A DNA stretch of 64,000 nt from Verrucomicrobium spinosum DSM 4136 = JCM 18804 (GCF_000172155.1 NZ_ABIZ01000001.1:7535105-7599104); one strand, 5' to 3'. Shown: positions 44,031-53,108, counted from the first letter of the stretch. The notes: a model not told the origin generated them from the letters alone. Made by a program: numbers and translations.

Positions 44031-44876
44031 CTAACTCCTAAACGACCCATACAACACAGGCCGGGAGAAATGAAACGCGCCCCATCCCTTGAGTCGCTCA
44101 CACAACTGGAGCCGGAGGTCTCGCGCGTCGGGCTGGTTGGGCCGCAGCCAGCAGCCTGCCAGACACCGCACCGAATTCCAGACTCCGGGCCAGGCCGGCT
44201 TCACGTGATGCCAGGCTGCAAGCTGGAAGATTATCTGGGAGAAGAGCTTCTCACGTGAGGCGCAGCGCCGGGCCAGGGTGAAGGGGAAGTTCAGCCGACG
44301 GCAGACGTGCCCCGCATTCACCTGCTCCAGCGCCCATGCGTAGTCCTCCGCCGTGGGCAGGTTTTCATCGAACGGGCATTCCACCCAGCAGCTCCGGCGC
44401 AACAGACCCAGGTTGTTGCTGTAGAAAGACCCAAATTTGAGCCCTTTTTCCTGAATCTCCTGCCAGGTGATGGCATCGCTATAGTCACTGCCCGGATTGC
44501 GCTCCCGCCCCTTGCCGCTCACACAGGCCACGCGTGGCTCCAGCATGGCTGCCACCATGTGCTCCAGTGTGCGGGGATCCTCCAAAACCGTGTGGGAGCC
44601 CAGCACGAGCACCAGCTCCGTGGGGAGATGGCGCAGACCATGGTTGAGCACGCGGGAAGGTTCATACTTCTCGTGCCAGCGGAGCACCTCACCTCCCGCA
44701 CTGCGGATGAGCTCGCCACAGGCGACGCATCCAGAGCTGTCCACCCCTAGAATCCGGTCCGGTCGCAAAGTCTGGCCCTGAAGCGCCGCCATCACGCGCG
44801 GCAGGGTGGAAGAGGCGCGCGCGTAGCGAATCAGCACGCCAACTGTGGGCCGGGTGGAGGGAAGTGCTGTGTTCAT
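44031..44876 (-). CDS. Family 2-like glycosyltransferase
   Basis: About 281 residues from the ATG at 44876. The GT-A start is TVGVLIRYARASSTLPRVM, followed by ALQGQTLRPDRILGVDSSG and a segment with AGGEVLRWHEKYEPSRVLNH. LVLVLGSHTVLEDP occupies the place of the DxD region (SHT rather than a clear DxD). The acceptor-side ENLPTAEDYAWALEQV contains a likely catalytic ED. No membrane helix is seen, so it is cytoplasmic or peripheral. It probably adds a sugar in polysaccharide or lipid synthesis, but no pathway genes are nearby. The leading in-frame frame extends to 44951, but the ATG at 44876 gives a standard N-terminus. Confidence 0.82.
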   Translation of the reverse strand: MNTALPSTRPTVGVLIRYARASSTLPRVMAALQGQTLRPDRILGVDSSGCVACGELIRSAGGEVLRWHEKYEPSRVLNHGLRHLPTELVLVLGSHTVLEDPRTLEHMVAAMLEPRVACVSGKGRERNPGSDYSDAITWQEIQEKGLKFGSFYSNNLGLLRRSCWVECPFDENLPTAEDYAWALEQVNAGHVCRRLNFPFTLARRCASREKLFSQIIFQLAAWHHVKPAWPGVWNSVRCLAGCWLRPNQPDARDLRLQLCERLKGWGAFHFSRPVLYGSFRS

Positions 44877-45041
44877 GTTCAGCACTTTATCAAAAGCCGG
44901 CACTGGCAAACAGGCCCTCATTTGAGGGGCGGTTCTAGGCAAGAACTTCAAAGTTCAGATCTCAAACTTCAAACTCCAATCGAGCCAGCGATGCCATCCC
45001 ACAGGCCGACAATGCGCCCCCCTTACGATCCCCGTACCAGC

Positions 45042-45072
45042 ACCTTGACCACTGACGCACTGCCCACTGACG
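45042..45072 (+). repeat. Stuttering repeat, inverted partner of 46315-46337
   Basis: CCTTGAC, then tandem-like CACTGAC units and GCACTGCCCACTGACG. The 20-mer TGACGCACTGCCCACTGACG at 45053-45072 recurs as its exact complement at 46315-46334; the left copy carries one extra 7-base CACTGAC unit. The pair brackets the orphan regulator gene and the decayed region. Confidence 0.65.
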
Positions 45073-45079
45073 CACCGGC

Positions 45080-45784
45080 TCAGGTCGCCCAGCCTTCGTC
45101 GTTGTTGTGCTGGAGGAACTTGATCACAGCCTCCGTGCGGGAGCGCACGTGGAGCTTTTGATACACGCCCTTCAGATAGTCCCGCACCGTTTCGTAGCTC
45201 AACGAGAGCTCAAAGGCGACCTCCTTGGGCACCATGCCCTGAGCCAGACGCTCCAGGATCTGGGTCTCGCGTGGGGTGAGACCAGGGATGGGCGGCTTCT
45301 CCGTCTTGGGCGGTTCCTGAAAGGATTGGATGAGCAACCGGGCGATCTCCTGGCTGAGCGGGGCCCCCCCTTCACTGGCAGACCGGATACCGCCGACAAT
45401 GTCCTCTGGCTTGGAACCCTTGAGCAGGTACCCGTGAGCCCCCGCACGCAGGGCGGCGAAGACCTTGGCGGGATCATCGTGCACGGTCAGCACCACAAAG
45501 GCGGCGCTAATCATCTTGCGGGAAAGCACAGAGATCAACTCTGCGCCGGACATCAGGGGCAATTCCAGATCCACCACGACAACGTCGGGCTCGGACGCGG
45601 GCAGTTCCCTCAGGGCAGATTCTGCATCCGCCCAAGCCCCCACGAACTCGCAGTTGTGCTCCGGCTTGCCCAGCAAACGCTCAATGAAGGTCCGGACGAC
45701 CTTGTCATCCTCCACCACCGCGACACGAAGGGTGCGGGGCGGCTTGCTGTCATCCTGCTTCACCTTACGAGCACCACTTTCCAT
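45080..45784 (-). CDS. Orphan LuxR-type response regulator
   Basis: About 234 residues from the ATG at 45784 (a GTG at 45820 is an alternative). The receiver domain, about 18-135, has an acidic VVEDD start, VVVVDLELPL with the phospho-acceptor Asp, VLTVHDD and GYLLKGSK with the conserved Lys. The C-terminal LuxR helix-turn-helix is at about 160-225 (LTPRETQILERLAQGMVP, then LSYETVRDYLKGVYQKL). No kinase is adjacent on either side. A very AT-rich stretch at 45868-45915 lies upstream and probably contains its promoter. The target genes are unknown. Confidence 0.94.
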   Translation of the reverse strand: MESGARKVKQDDSKPPRTLRVAVVEDDKVVRTFIERLLGKPEHNCEFVGAWADAESALRELPASEPDVVVVDLELPLMSGAELISVLSRKMISAAFVVLTVHDDPAKVFAALRAGAHGYLLKGSKPEDIVGGIRSASEGGAPLSQEIARLLIQSFQEPPKTEKPPIPGLTPRETQILERLAQGMVPKEVAFELSLSYETVRDYLKGVYQKLHVRSRTEAVIKFLQHNNDEGWAT

Positions 45785-45924
45785 GCGCTTATATAAATCA
45801 TAACGCTGATCACTTGCCACAAAAAAGTGCTGGGTGTTCTCCGAACTGGCGGCGCAAATGAGGGAGATGGATAACTAAATAAAAATTCTTAAGTTACTTA
45901 TTATCAACGATATACGTCCTTAGT

Positions 45925-46230
45925 CTTCATCGATCATGCCGTTCATGTCCATCTGGTGCCGTTGAGGAAGTTCCTGTTGTGCGAGACTTCAATAAACTGC
46001 TCACCGGACTGGCTGAGGTGCCGCGCCAGCAGGCCGCACTGGCCAACCTCCCCGCCGTAGCTGGCGCGCAGCTCCGCAGGCTCACCGGCGAGCTTGAAGT
46101 TTTTCATGACCCCGAGACTGGACCAGCGGTGGGCCCGCTCCTGCATGATGGAGTAGTCCGCCGTCACGATGCCCCCTCCTGCTGCACCAATCTGGTGGCC
46201 AGGGCGTACTCATCTGCGATCGTTCAAACA
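45925..46230 (-). pseudogene. Probable DUF1501 fragment (planctomycetal-type), frameshifted
   Basis: On the minus strand a frame reads VMKNFKLAGEPAELRASYGG and then QCGLLARHLSQSGEQFIEVS. This matches the family pattern of planctomycetal-type DUF1501 (a LAGEP...LR..YG, then G..CLLARRLVEAGVRFV...). It ends at a stop, while the continuation MNGMIDED appears in the next frame, as expected after a 1-base shift; only about a tenth of the gene remains. Upstream, DEYALATRLVQQEG is in yet another frame. I judge this a decayed insertion or deletion scar of a fourth DUF1501-like gene of a different subfamily from the three intact ones. Confidence 0.45.
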
Positions 46231-46314
46231 GCAGGCAATGCACTTCACCGCAAAAATTCCTCGCCGCTAACACTTGAGGAGGATGTTCTGACCGCTGCGC
46301 GGAGAGAGTCAGTC

Positions 46315-46337
46315 CGTCAGTGGGCAGTGCGTCAAGG
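46315..46337 (-). repeat. Stuttering repeat, inverted copy of 45053-45072
   Basis: The exact reverse complement of TGACGCACTGCCCACTGACG is at 46315-46334, and the match extends outward to CCTTGAC. See the partner for the tandem-unit difference. Confidence 0.65.
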
Positions 46338-46568
46338 CGTTGGCCCCAAACGTCTCATGTCGTCGCGATCCGACCCGACGCCCACCTACTCCGGATTGAA
46401 GGGAAAGTGCTCCGCTTGCCGCGCCATGCCTCTGACAACCAAACGCTCCTAGGCCACTACCAGAGCTCCACCCCAGGTCTTGCGTCTTGTGTCTCCCGCG
46501 AAGTCGGGCAAAACCCCCGTTCCTCACGACGTACTTGCATTCCCTGCCTCGCCTCTCCCCTCCCCAAC

Positions 46569-47810
46569 ATGAACCCGTCCACTCCCGCCCGCGCCTTTCT
46601 CGCCCTCGCGCTCACCGTCCTGATCACCACGCCGTGCTCTGCCTCTGACTGGCCAGCTTGGCGGGGTCCGACGATGGACGGTCACGCGGCCGCCGGGCAA
46701 AATCCGCCGCTGAAATGGAGCGAGAGCGAAGGCGTGCTGTGGAGGACCCCGGTTCGCGGGCGAGGGCATGGGTCACCCACGGTGGTGGGCGCCCACGTCT
46801 ATCTGGCCACGGCCGACCTGGAAACCGAGGAACAACTCGTGCTCTGCCATGATCGTGGCACGGGCAAGAAACTCTGGGAGACCGTGGTCCACCGCGAGAA
46901 TCTGAACACCAAGGGGCATCGCATCTCTTCCCAGGCATCGTCCGATGTGGTCAGCGATGGGGAGCGCTTGTACGTCAACTTCCTCAACAACGGAGCCATC
47001 TACACCACGGCGCTGGATGCCACCGGGAAGCAGCTCTGGCAGCGCCGTGTCAGTGACTTTCAGGTGCACCAGGGCTTCGGCTCTTCCCCCGTCCTCTACC
47101 AGTCCATCGTGCTCGTCTCCGCCGACCATCGCGGCGGCGGGAAGCTCACCGGCCTCAACAAACTGACGGGCGAGATCGTGTGGCAGCAGGACCGTCCTCC
47201 CGTGGCCAACTATGCCTCTCCCGCCGTCGTCCACGCTGCGGGCAAGACGCAGGCGGTGCTCGCTGGTTGCAACAAGGTGGAAAGCTTTGACCCGCTCACC
47301 GGCAAAAAGCTCTGGAGCATCGACGGCAGCACCGAGGAGACCGTGCTCACCGCCGTCACGGATGGCAGCCGCGTCTTTATCGGCGGCGGTTATCCCAAGA
47401 ACCACACCATGGCCATCGAAGCCGATGGCTCCGGCAAGATCGCGTGGGAGAACACCACGCGCGCCTATGTGCCTTCCATGCTTATGAAGGAAGGTCACCT
47501 CTTCGCCGTGCTCGATACCGGCCGTGCCGTCTGCTGGAAGGCCGCCACCGGAGAAGAGCTCTGGTCAGAGAAGGTGGACCGCGAGTTCTATGGCTCCCCT
47601 GTCATGGTGGACTCCCGCATCTACGTCACCAGCAAAGCAGGCGTCACCTCTGTCTTCGAGGCCACACCACAGAAATTCACGCTGCTCGCGCAGAACACCC
47701 TCGGCGATGAATCCTTCAGCACGCCGGCCATCTGCGACAACCGCATCTACATCCGCTCTGCGAAAACCGATCCCACCCGCCAGGAATATCTGTGGTGCGT
47801 GGGTGAGTGA
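46569..47810 (+). CDS. Exported PQQ-like beta-propeller protein
   Basis: About 413 residues from the ATG at 46569 with a signal peptide (FLALALTVLITTPCSA) followed by the typical start DWPAWRGPTMDG. Repeated propeller blades are visible: GSPTVVGAHVYLATAD, CHDRGTGKKLWETVV, LDATGKQLWQRRVSD, LNKLTGEIVWQQD, FDPLTGKKLWSIDG and WKAATGEELWSEKV. Proteins of this type in PVC bacteria are secreted PQQ-binding-like or BamB-like propellers; enzymatic activity is not certain because I see no clear quinone-binding Cys pair. It is convergent with the secretin gene (54 bases apart). The start codon is preceded by a strongly C/U-rich leader. Confidence 0.88.
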   Translation: MNPSTPARAFLALALTVLITTPCSASDWPAWRGPTMDGHAAAGQNPPLKWSESEGVLWRTPVRGRGHGSPTVVGAHVYLATADLETEEQLVLCHDRGTGKKLWETVVHRENLNTKGHRISSQASSDVVSDGERLYVNFLNNGAIYTTALDATGKQLWQRRVSDFQVHQGFGSSPVLYQSIVLVSADHRGGGKLTGLNKLTGEIVWQQDRPPVANYASPAVVHAAGKTQAVLAGCNKVESFDPLTGKKLWSIDGSTEETVLTAVTDGSRVFIGGGYPKNHTMAIEADGSGKIAWENTTRAYVPSMLMKEGHLFAVLDTGRAVCWKAATGEELWSEKVDREFYGSPVMVDSRIYVTSKAGVTSVFEATPQKFTLLAQNTLGDESFSTPAICDNRIYIRSAKTDPTRQEYLWCVGE

Positions 47811-47864
47811 ATGAGCCGCGCCAAGTTATTCGATGCCCTTAAGGCATAAGTTCAAACAGGCCTG

Positions 47865-49850
47865 TCACGGAGCATTGGATACCGCGGCCGTGGCGACTCC
47901 ATTGCCGCCGGGATCGACAATTCTGGCTGTGACGAAAAACAGCACATTGGTGCGCTCGACCTGCTTCACCTTGCTCTGGAACGTGCGCCCAATGAGAGGC
48001 AAATCCCCCACTACAGGGACCTTGTCATCCGCTCTAAAACGCTTCTCAAATGCCGCTCCCCCCAATACCACAGTGCAGCCGTCCCAAATAGAAACAGCCG
48101 TGGAGATTCGGTTGGCCCGGAAGATGGGCTGCAAAATCTGATTCTCTACGGTGAAATAGACTGGCTGGCCGGTGAGGCGGTCGGTGGTCGAGTTCTGGAA
48201 GTCCTGGCCGTAATCAATAAACCCCTCGAACTCCAGGAATGACGGCGACAAGCTGAGCTCAATGACTTTGTTTTGCCCGATGACGGGTTCCACTTCAAAG
48301 ACGATGCCGACATCTCTCTTTTCGAATGACCGCGGCGAAGATGGTTTGCCCAGGCCTCCACCTGTGGTTCTGGTAGGAGTCTCCGGTGCGTCGTATTCTT
48401 TGGGGTATCGAAACTCCTTCACCATCTTCAATGCCGCCCTCTGGCCGCTCTTGGTGAACAAGGTGGGAGTAGCCATGACATCGATGCCCTTCGACTGATT
48501 CAATCCCCGTAGCACTCCCTGAAACTGGGGATCGGTAAGGACACCTGACACCGCGAACGCACCAGGTGACTTGGCGTCGGCTCCCGGCACCAAGGCACGC
48601 CCGATCCTGGTGCCACTGGATCGCAACCCCAGCACCTCAGTCGCGCTCCGCAATCCATCCGTCACCGTCCTGCCAGCAAAAGGCAATACTTCCCCTGGAA
48701 CGGACTGTCCGCCGCCACTTGCGAAGATCTTCTCCGAGCCAGGCACATTGAACTGACCCAGCAGCCAGTCAATACCCAGTTCCTTGACCCTCGCGTCTGA
48801 CACCTCGACCATGCGAATCTGGATCTCCACCTGCTTGGCCGTAGCATTCACAGCTTGATCCACAAGGCTGTCCACCAGCATCATATTGGTGGCAGTATTC
48901 CGCACAAACAACACGTTCGTCGCCGGTGTGTAGGATGCAGTCGCCCCATCCGGGAATGGAACGCCCCGTTGTTGCAAGAGTTCCAGGGCACCCAGCCGGC
49001 CTGTCGGCAGCCCCCCTCCTGCCGCAGCGACCGGCGTCGTTTGCAGAAAATCCGGAGGCACGCGATATTGCCTGCTGATCAGCGCCTCCTGTTTATCCTG
49101 GAGGGAGGTGATGATCACTGCATGCTCATCCACCCGGTAGTCGGCTCCGGTCAAACTTGTGGCCTGACGCAACACCTCCTCCAAAGGCACCGAGGACATC
49201 CGTAGCGTCAGAGTCCGGGACTCTATCTCCGGGGAAGCATGAAGGATGAACCCCACTCCCTTCTTGGCGGGATCCAGATCCCGGCTGCGAATGCGCAGAA
49301 ACTCCACCACCTCAACCAGGCTCACGGAATCAAAATCCGCCAGCGGTACAATCAGCGTGCGCAGCTTCTGCTGGATGCTTGCTCGATTGCTGCCAGCCAT
49401 ACGAGACTCCTGCCCTGCCGAGCCAAACAGGTGAGAGAGGTCAACAGCAGGCACCGCATCCTCCCACATGGCGGCGGTCGCACTGATGGCGCGAGCCCGT
49501 TGATGATCCCTGGCCGCATCGTAATACGGTGACCGGAGCTGTTCTCCCCGTTCCATGGCGCGGCGTGCGGCGCCGTTTTGGGGATCCGTCCGCAAGACGT
49601 CCTGAAGTTGCAGGTCTGCCTTGTCCAGATCACCCAGATTCTGGAGACCGTTCGCCCGTGCCAGGGCGGCCTTCACGGCGGCACTGCGCTCGCCAAGCGC
49701 GGTCTGATCGATTTGATTTGCGGCTGCCGTCTTGTCCACTGCCGGATCAGCCAGGGCCACTCCTGCCATAAGGCAGAAAGCGACAGAGAAACTGCCCCAT
49801 GGGTAAACAGGCGAACAGGTTGGAAAACAAGTCATCAGTTTCATCGGCAT
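47865..49850 (-). CDS. Outer-membrane secretin (type II/IV-pilus class, Amuc_1098-like)
   Basis: 661 residues. A signal peptide (about 16-34) is followed by a TPR-like stretch (NLGDLDKADLQLQDVLRTDP), an N0/STN-like domain of about 160-250 (SVPLEEVLRQATSLTG), an N1-like domain (YTPATNVLFVRNTATNM) and the secretin core. The core has VEIQIRMVEVSDARVKELGI, QSKGIDVMATPTLFTKSG, VGIVFEVEPVIGQNKVIELS and DLPLIGRTFQSKVKQVERTN. The gate-forming C-terminus is complete. It would form a multimeric pore for pilus or protein export. No other pilus or type II gene flanks it, although pseudopilin-like cassette genes occur at 1-5.3 kb. The start at 49850 has an alternative ATG two codons later. Confidence 0.9.
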   Translation of the reverse strand: MPMKLMTCFPTCSPVYPWGSFSVAFCLMAGVALADPAVDKTAAANQIDQTALGERSAAVKAALARANGLQNLGDLDKADLQLQDVLRTDPQNGAARRAMERGEQLRSPYYDAARDHQRARAISATAAMWEDAVPAVDLSHLFGSAGQESRMAGSNRASIQQKLRTLIVPLADFDSVSLVEVVEFLRIRSRDLDPAKKGVGFILHASPEIESRTLTLRMSSVPLEEVLRQATSLTGADYRVDEHAVIITSLQDKQEALISRQYRVPPDFLQTTPVAAAGGGLPTGRLGALELLQQRGVPFPDGATASYTPATNVLFVRNTATNMMLVDSLVDQAVNATAKQVEIQIRMVEVSDARVKELGIDWLLGQFNVPGSEKIFASGGGQSVPGEVLPFAGRTVTDGLRSATEVLGLRSSGTRIGRALVPGADAKSPGAFAVSGVLTDPQFQGVLRGLNQSKGIDVMATPTLFTKSGQRAALKMVKEFRYPKEYDAPETPTRTTGGGLGKPSSPRSFEKRDVGIVFEVEPVIGQNKVIELSLSPSFLEFEGFIDYGQDFQNSTTDRLTGQPVYFTVENQILQPIFRANRISTAVSIWDGCTVVLGGAAFEKRFRADDKVPVVGDLPLIGRTFQSKVKQVERTNVLFFVTARIVDPGGNGVATAAVSNAP

Positions 49851-50452
49851 TTCGCACTTTCGTCAGTTCCCCGGCAGCAGATGTGTTTGCTAACCCAAGC
49901 TGGCGACGAGGGAATGAATGTTCGCGTAACACCTATGACCAATTGCGCCTTTTTTGAATCAGTCAGAACGCTTGCTCGATTCCGCCTTCAACGCCCTCAA
50001 AGACCAATTTTAAGAGAATGCAAAACTGATGGCGCTTTCGATGTTTTTCCTGACACCTCACCCTCCCCCTTCCTTGAAGGCTCCATGAGGCTTCTCCAAA
50101 TCTAAGTTTCAAGCATGGCGAACGTTTAGGGATGGCAGGAAGCGGCCCCTGTAACTGACCAGCATCAAAATGTCTTTTGCAGCACTGAGCTCCGATTCAA
50201 CACCCGGTCAAAGATTGCACACTGCAATTTATGGTATCATTCAAGATCATCTCAGCCAGGCTCCGGCTTCAAACTCATCAGACATTGCTGTTGACGGCGC
50301 TAACTTGCGGGTAAGTGTGCATAACAACTCCTTGAACTGTACTCAAAGAGTCCAGCCGCAACCACACCGCGCTCTGGAACTTTTTGCCAGGAGACGCACA
50401 GCCAGAGACTGCCGCCTTCAAAGCCCCCCCACATCTTCACCCTGTCACTCCG
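49851..50452. other. Intergenic region between divergent genes; nothing recognised
   Basis: This 602-base gap lies between the secretin (minus) and the PAS-AraC gene (plus). It is AT-richer than the flanks in 49951-50100. Short frames, for example 50170-50547 plus, have no motif, no signal peptide and overlap the regulator start. I see no convincing hairpin or promoter. The two promoters must be here. Confidence 0.4.
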
Positions 50453-51226
50453 ATGCAATCAGAACCGACAGCGAGCACTCCCGACGTCCTCCAATCCTCG
50501 TTTTTCAGAGCGATGGGTGCCAATCAGCAGTTCCGCCTCCTGCTTGAACAGGTGCCTGATGTCGAATACTTCGCCAAGGATCTGGAGGGTCGCTTCGTCG
50601 CGGCCAGCGAGAAAACGTTGAAGCGGCTCGGCTTCAAACACGAGCGAGATCTATTGGGACACAAGGATGACTTCATTCATCCCGCCAGCGTCGCAGCGGC
50701 CATCCGGCAAGACGACCTTGAGGTCATGTCCACCAAGCAGCCCTTGATAGACCGTCTTGAGCTCTTGTACAACCGCTCGAACGAAGATGACTGGTTTCTT
50801 ACGACCAAGATTCCCATCAGTGACGTCCGGGGGGATGTCATCGGAATAATGGGTTTTGTTCGTCCTTTCCGCCAGGAGCGCCCTGAAACTTTCGCTGACG
50901 TTCACATTCAAAAAGTAGTGGCTTACATTCGCAAACACCATTGCAGCCGCATCACGGTGACTTATCTCGCCAGCATTGCCAACATTTCCCAAAGGCAGCT
51001 CAACCGCAAATTCCAAAGTTGGTTTCGCATGAGTGTGCAGGAATACATCATGCGAATTCGCATCCAGGCGGCGGGTGAAGAACTCGCCACCAGCAACAAG
51101 CCGATCGGAGTGATCGCCTTGGAAAATGGCTTTTACGATCAGAGCTTCTTCACTCGCTATTTCCGGCGGTTCACTGGCGAAACGCCCCTTGTGTATCGTC
51201 GCAACCGGCTGAAGAGGCCAGTCTGA
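50453..51226 (+). CDS. PAS-domain AraC-family transcriptional regulator
   Basis: About 257 residues from the ATG at 50453 (an upstream TTG at 50384 is in frame). The PAS/PAC-like sensor is at about 25-145 (EYFAKDLEGRFVAASEKTLK, DWFLTTKIPISDVRGDVIGI). A C-terminal AraC/XylS double helix-turn-helix lies at about 155-255, with VTYLASIANISQRQLNRKF and GVIALENGFYDQSFFTRYF, and ends near LVYRRNRLK. It is a DNA-binding activator or repressor responding to an unknown small-molecule or redox signal. It is convergent with DUF1501 gene 3 and divergent from the secretin. The GC is slightly low. Confidence 0.92.
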   Translation: MQSEPTASTPDVLQSSFFRAMGANQQFRLLLEQVPDVEYFAKDLEGRFVAASEKTLKRLGFKHERDLLGHKDDFIHPASVAAAIRQDDLEVMSTKQPLIDRLELLYNRSNEDDWFLTTKIPISDVRGDVIGIMGFVRPFRQERPETFADVHIQKVVAYIRKHHCSRITVTYLASIANISQRQLNRKFQSWFRMSVQEYIMRIRIQAAGEELATSNKPIGVIALENGFYDQSFFTRYFRRFTGETPLVYRRNRLKRPV

Positions 51227-51522
51227 TGGGTGTACTTTAGGGGTGGTCACAGCGAGCACCAAGAAAGACCAGTCCTTCTGGCAAGTCTTTTACGCGTAAC
51301 ATTCGCAGGGGCTGCGACCTGCCCCGTGGAATCCAATGTCCGAACTGACCTATCCAGCGATGAGACTCTAATGAACGTGTCAATCTCCCTCACGGCTGAG
51401 ATTTTACCCACTCTGTAGAAACGGGTGGCCGCTTGAGTTTCCCACCAACCCAAAGACTCCGGCACCTCTCACCACCAGAGCCCCCAGGACGAGGCCAAGC
51501 CTCTTCAATTTGGCGCTGGCAC

Positions 51523-53088
51523 TCAGAACATGGCAAGGTTGGCCGTTGAGGTGGTCAGCGGGTTGTCAAAATGCGGCAGGTTGGGCAGGATCGCATCCAT
51601 CGCACTGGATTGAACCCCAAACCAGTTCGCCAGCACGGCGGCATACTGGTCCACCGACACATCCGGGATGAGCAGACCCCGACCACTATGGGAGTCGATC
51701 GATCCAGGCTGGTCGCCCAGCTTGAGCGCTGGATAGTGGCCATACAGGTTCCTTCCCTTGACCCCTCCGCCCATGATGATGGAGTGGCTGCCCCACGCAT
51801 GGTCAGACCCACTACCGTTGGAGAGCAGGGTGCGGGCAAAGTCAGAGGCGGTAAACGTCACCACCTTGTCAAAGGCGTTGATCGCGGGATCCTTGAGCGC
51901 ATTTCTAAAGCTCAGCAGCGCTTGACTCACGCTGGCCATCAGACCCGAATGGGCCGCCAGCATCCCGGAGTGATTGTCGAAGCCGGAGACATAGATGAAG
52001 AACACCTGCCGCCGGTTGCCCAACGGGGCTCTGCCTGCAATGACCCGTGCTGCCATCTTCAGGTAGTTCCCCAACGGGGTCTGGGCATTGGCAAAGTAAC
52101 TGTCAAAGTTCACCCCGGTGGCGGCCGCCGCAGCCAGACCCGCCGCCACCACCCCTTCTGTGTTGCGCGCCTGGCGGACAAACTCGTTGTACCGCTCCTC
52201 CAGCAGTTGGTCATGAGTAAGGCGCATGATGTCTTCGAACGCCTTCAACTGGCGTCCCAGCGCGCTGTTGATGTAGCCCCCGGTGACATCACCGGGGGTG
52301 TTGTAGGCAAATTTGTAGTTCAGCCCGTAGGAACCCAGGGACACCGGGCCATCCTGACCAATGATGTACTGCTCCACTCCGTCCCCTGACCCGGATTGGA
52401 AGGAGTTCAGGCCCGTCATGGCAACTGACATGGAGATCTTGCCCCCCTGGTTGTACGAGGCATTGATCAAGTCCGCCACCCGCCCGCCCCAGCCAGAGCT
52501 GAACGGCTTGTCTGAGATGGATGACTGCCACTGGACCTGCTGATCAGAATGGGAAAAGAGCCCCATGGGCACCGGCACCGTCCGGTTGATGAAGTCCGCC
52601 CGGCTGGCAATGGGATGCACCAGCGTTCCGACATTGGTCACGAAAGCAAGATCACCTGCATTGAACATGTCTGCCAGCGGCCTGGCGTTGGGGTGAATGC
52701 CCATCTGGGGGAACGCCCCTCCGTAGTACTTCTGGAAGGCACGGGTAGGCACGTCAGGAGCGGCGACGGGCAGGTTCAAGGAATGAAGCCCCGCCCGCGG
52801 TTGCACCAAATTGCCACGCGCGGCCTCATAGTCGCGGCGCGCCTCATCACTCGCCGGATCCCCCATGGGCACCAGCATGTTGTTGGCATCGTTGCCCCCG
52901 CCGAGAAAGACGCACACCAGCGCCTTGTAGTCGTCCGTCCCGGGCGGCGGATCTGCCGCCACCGCCAGATTCATGAGCCGGATCTGCGCCAGGGCGTTCA
53001 CCATGCCCGTGACCCCCATGGAAGCACACGCGGTGCGGCTGAGGAAGGCACGTCGGGTGTCCATCTTCTTGGTAAGTGAAAGGTTCAT
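51523..53088 (-). CDS. DUF1501 protein 3, Tat-exported, divergent active-site motifs
   Basis: About 521 residues from the ATG at 53088 (an ATG at 53064 is also in frame). The twin-arginine signal is DTRRAFLSRTACASMG. Motifs: ALVCVFLGGGNDANNMLVP, SHSDQQVQWQ, GWGGRVADL, FTASDFARTLLSN and GSDHAWGSHSIIMGGGVKG. The usual GGWDHH motif is changed to SGFDNHSG here, unlike in paralogues 1 and 2. The C-terminus (NLPHFDNPLTTS) is also different from the LPIG-type ends. It starts 20 bases after the DUF1800 gene 3 stop, so the two form an operon, here in the order DUF1800 then DUF1501 as in the other pairs. Substrate unknown. Confidence 0.92.
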   Translation of the reverse strand: MNLSLTKKMDTRRAFLSRTACASMGVTGMVNALAQIRLMNLAVAADPPPGTDDYKALVCVFLGGGNDANNMLVPMGDPASDEARRDYEAARGNLVQPRAGLHSLNLPVAAPDVPTRAFQKYYGGAFPQMGIHPNARPLADMFNAGDLAFVTNVGTLVHPIASRADFINRTVPVPMGLFSHSDQQVQWQSSISDKPFSSGWGGRVADLINASYNQGGKISMSVAMTGLNSFQSGSGDGVEQYIIGQDGPVSLGSYGLNYKFAYNTPGDVTGGYINSALGRQLKAFEDIMRLTHDQLLEERYNEFVRQARNTEGVVAAGLAAAAATGVNFDSYFANAQTPLGNYLKMAARVIAGRAPLGNRRQVFFIYVSGFDNHSGMLAAHSGLMASVSQALLSFRNALKDPAINAFDKVVTFTASDFARTLLSNGSGSDHAWGSHSIIMGGGVKGRNLYGHYPALKLGDQPGSIDSHSGRGLLIPDVSVDQYAAVLANWFGVQSSAMDAILPNLPHFDNPLTTSTANLAMF

Positions 53089-53108
53089 CTTGGTGATCTT
53101 GTAATGGC

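Larger units (their letters stand above)
45785..46568. other. Gene-poor region with AT-rich promoter-like DNA and a gene remnant
   Basis: This 784-base gap separates the orphan regulator (minus) from the PQQ-type gene (plus). 45868-45915 is AT-rich (TAACTAAATAAAAATTC nearby) and fits a divergent promoter. 45925-46230 holds the DUF1501 remnant listed next. 46315-46337 is the inverted 20-mer partner, and 46474-46497 is another stutter-like tract (CAGGTCTTGCGTCTTGTGTC). No intact gene is supported. Confidence 0.5.

Noticed and set aside
50170..50547. 125-residue plus-strand frame
   Set aside because: Overlaps the regulator start in another frame and has no recognisable feature.
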